A DNA stretch of 44,632 nt. Origin: Acidobacteriota bacterium (GTDB taxonomy: Bacteria; Acidobacteriota; Terriglobia; Acidiferrales; UBA7541). The stretch spans positions 1-44,632 of the forward strand of contig DAHUXN010000074.1 of NCBI GenBank assembly GCA_027307115.1, written 5' to 3'. The first letter of the stretch is position 1, and every line of letters begins with the position of its first letter. Position numbers and translations under genes: made by a program. Below are positions 42,845 through 44,632 of this stretch, piece after piece. The notes beneath the pieces are model-generated. The model was not told where the DNA came from, made no database searches, and saw only the letters and a program-made list of their open reading frames with translations.

Positions 42845-43585
42845 ATGCTTGCTCGGCGGGGTGGATTGTTGAATGATGAGTTGAAAAACCTTGATTTGTC
42901 CTCCAAATCCTTTGACCATTTTGTGGATTTCTTTTTCAATCGGGACGTTGTGCCGGATAAAGAACAGTATGAGTATTTCTTGACCAGCCCAACGGGAGAG
43001 CGGTACGACGAAGCTGCTCCTATCGCACCCGCAATGTTGGTCAAGCATATGACCAAACTGTTTTCAGAGTTTGGCCCAATTGCAACTAAGTACTCCTTGG
43101 CACAGGTTGACCAAGCCGTTTGGGGAATTCTGGGGGCCAAACTGCGACTGCATGAGCTTCTGTTCGATGCCTCCGTTCCACTGCCGGACCGCCTAGAATG
43201 CATTCGTTCCATGTACCACGTTTACTCCGACTTTGTTGCCAAGTTGGAGACAGACCTGCCGCCAGACTTGAGCGGCTTCTCGATGTGGTGGGATTTGGTC
43301 TTACACGATTTCTGGACACCACCCAAGCCTTTCGTCGCTGGCACATATAAGGGTGATGCATCGAAACTAGATTCAGAATCACGTGTCCTACTGGATGTAA
43401 TGTTTGAGACGCTGAAGCGCATTCTTGACTTGCCCCACAGGGACGCCCAACGCTGCGCGTTGCACGGTCTGGGGCATCTCCACCACCCAGAGGTGCGCGA
43501 TACTGTTCAACAGTACATAAACGCGAAGAAGTCAGAGCTTCCTTTGGCGTGGCTTGAGGAGTGTCGCGATGGTACGGTCCAGTGA
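42845..43585 (+). CDS. Helical protein of unknown function
   Basis: The 246-residue protein is soluble and mostly helical by composition, with segments such as KSFDHFVDFFFNRDVVPDKEQYEYFL, MLVKHMTKLFSEFGPIATKYSLAQV and a HEAT-like end (QRCALHGLGHLHHPEVRDTVQQYI). No catalytic motif or signal peptide is seen. Codon use is less GC-biased than in the neighbours, which suggests acquisition from elsewhere. The start ATG lacks a Shine-Dalgarno sequence, and a later start is possible. I do not recognise the family. Confidence 0.7.
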   Translation: MLARRGGLLNDELKNLDLSSKSFDHFVDFFFNRDVVPDKEQYEYFLTSPTGERYDEAAPIAPAMLVKHMTKLFSEFGPIATKYSLAQVDQAVWGILGAKLRLHELLFDASVPLPDRLECIRSMYHVYSDFVAKLETDLPPDLSGFSMWWDLVLHDFWTPPKPFVAGTYKGDASKLDSESRVLLDVMFETLKRILDLPHRDAQRCALHGLGHLHHPEVRDTVQQYINAKKSELPLAWLEECRDGTVQ

Positions 43586-43686
43586 TTGAGAGGTCTCACT
43601 GGAATGCTCGCTGGAGCAATTTTTGCTCGGCCATTGTGTGCTAATGCCCGGCAAGTCGGATACCAACCGCGAACGCCATCGGTGAG

Positions 43687-44632
43687 TCACAACTTCAGCA
43701 AACGCGCTGCGTTGCCGCCGAGGATCATTTCCTTGTCCGTGGTGAGAATCGGCAGGCTGCGCAGTGACGCGAGCATTTCAGGAATGCTGCCGATTTGGTG
43801 TGGATAATCGCTGCCGGCGAGAATGTGCTCGACGCCGGCGAAATCAATAGCAAGCTTCAGCGCGAGCGGATCAAAATTCACCGTGTCGTAATAAAATTGC
43901 TTCAGATACTCGCTCGGAGGCCGCGAAATATTTACGCGACATTCCTTGAACGCGCGAAAGCCGCGATCCGCGCGCTCCGCGATATACGGAATCGCGCCCC
44001 CCAGATGGCTCAGCACCCAGCGAATGCGCGGAAAGCGTTCGGCCACGCCGCTAAACACTAGCTTTTCAGCAGCGAGCGTCGTGTCGAATAAAAATCCCAC
44101 GAGCGGCATCAGCCAATAATCCGTCATCGCCTCGACGCCCGCCGGATCGGTGGGATGAATGTGCAGGATCGCGTCCAAATCGTTCGCGACTTCGTAGAGT
44201 GGCCAGAAGCGCTTGTCCGCCAGCGCGACGCCGTTGATGTTGCTGAAGAGCATCGCGCCAGGAAAATGAAGCTGGCCGCACGCGCGCTCGAATTCTTTCA
44301 CGGATGCGGCTGGATCATTCAGCGGCAGCGTTGCGAGCGCTACAAATTTTCCGCGCTTTGTTCGCACCACTTCCGCGAAGGCGTCGTTCACCAGCGCCGC
44401 GAGTTTCACGGCGTTTGCGGGCGATTCGACGTGCGTCCCGGGAGTCGTCAAGGAAATCACTTGCATGTCGATGCCGTATTTTGCAAGCTCGCCTTCGCGG
44501 AAATCGATATCGCGATGCCCGCGCACCGCTACGTTGTAATCGCCGGGATAATGCAGCCGCGGATTGCCCTCCGCGTCGAAATCAACTTTCACCACACTCG
44601 AGCCTGAACGCAGCGCATCCAGATACTCGGGC
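43687..44632 (-). CDS. Amidohydrolase-2 (ACMSD-like) family protein, N-terminus outside window
   Basis: The reading frame is open through the right edge of the window, so the N-terminal HxH metal site is missing from view. What is seen, about 314 residues, contains LYEVANDLDAILHIHPTDP, LVFSGVAERFPRIRWVLSHLGGAIPYI and the metal-binding ILAGSDYPH near the C-terminus. These are the later ligands of the amidohydrolase_2 family, which includes aminocarboxymuconate-semialdehyde decarboxylase and related (de)carboxylases. The substrate is unknown. The GTG at 44593-44595 is an internal codon, not the start. Confidence 0.88.
   Translation of the reverse strand, partial: PEYLDALRSGSSVVKVDFDAEGNPRLHYPGDYNVAVRGHRDIDFREGELAKYGIDMQVISLTTPGTHVESPANAVKLAALVNDAFAEVVRTKRGKFVALATLPLNDPAASVKEFERACGQLHFPGAMLFSNINGVALADKRFWPLYEVANDLDAILHIHPTDPAGVEAMTDYWLMPLVGFLFDTTLAAEKLVFSGVAERFPRIRWVLSHLGGAIPYIAERADRGFRAFKECRVNISRPPSEYLKQFYYDTVNFDPLALKLAIDFAGVEHILAGSDYPHQIGSIPEMLASLRSLPILTTDKEMILGGNAARLLKL

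Noticed and set aside
1-44632. CRISPR arrays, insertion sequences, integrases, prophage genes or tRNA genes
   Set aside because: No regularly spaced repeats, transposase or integrase motifs, terminal inverted repeats or tRNA-like cloverleaf with a T-loop were seen on either strand.

Overview
The window is GC-rich bacterial chromosome, most likely from a member of the Acidobacteriota. This is an inference from several things together: a TolB-type propeller of the kind fused to acidobacterial protein kinases, paired MacB/FtsX-type permeases, TonB-C-domain secreted proteins, short palindromic intergenic repeats, and the housekeeping gene order. No rRNA or tRNA gene was found to confirm it. Nearly all genes are intact. 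The first and last genes are cut by the window edges.

Layout. 1-3642: the end of a TolB-propeller protein, a 424-base region with several DnaA-box-like sites (candidate oriC), then dnaA and dnaN. 3905-6967: a membrane protein carrying two blocks of pentapeptide repeats, and an exported NHL-type propeller protein. 7047-21656, all on the minus strand: infC, rpmI, rplT, pheS, a methyltransferase, pheT, an HTH-Mop regulator, an outer-membrane protein, zapA, a heavy-metal RND efflux operon (small His/Cys protein, TolC-like, adaptor, pump), a structured RNA that looks like 6S RNA, and ymdB. 21917-28402: glmM, a TonB-C protein, the B12-dependent ribonucleotide reductase nrdJ with a long upstream region, and an exported tyrosine-phosphatase-like protein. 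28439-32949: two MacB-like permeases without an ATPase, and two unknown exported or membrane proteins. 33057-37180: a small ABM-fold protein, thrS, a GNAT acetyltransferase and an AI-2E/PerM transporter. 37240-42649: thiE, a small membrane protein, a large TPR protein, rnhB, an ICMT-like methyltransferase and rplS. 42845-44632: an unknown helical protein and an amidohydrolase cut by the window edge.

How it fits together. Most of the content is core information processing: replication start and clamp, translation initiation, ribosomal proteins, Phe and Thr tRNA charging, dNTP supply, RNA-primer removal and division-ring assembly. The accessory parts are the metal-efflux operon set between zapA and the 6S-like RNA/ymdB, the pentapeptide-repeat membrane protein, the orphan permease pair and the unknown gene at 42845.

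The strongest non-obvious signals are: (1) a roughly 200-nt rod-shaped RNA on the minus strand at 7910-8119, with its own promoter and U-tract; (2) an infC reading frame that appears to start at an AUC codon behind a perfect Shine-Dalgarno sequence; (3) a promoter and palindrome in front of the metal-efflux operon; and (4) a consensus promoter more than 300 bases upstream of nrdJ.
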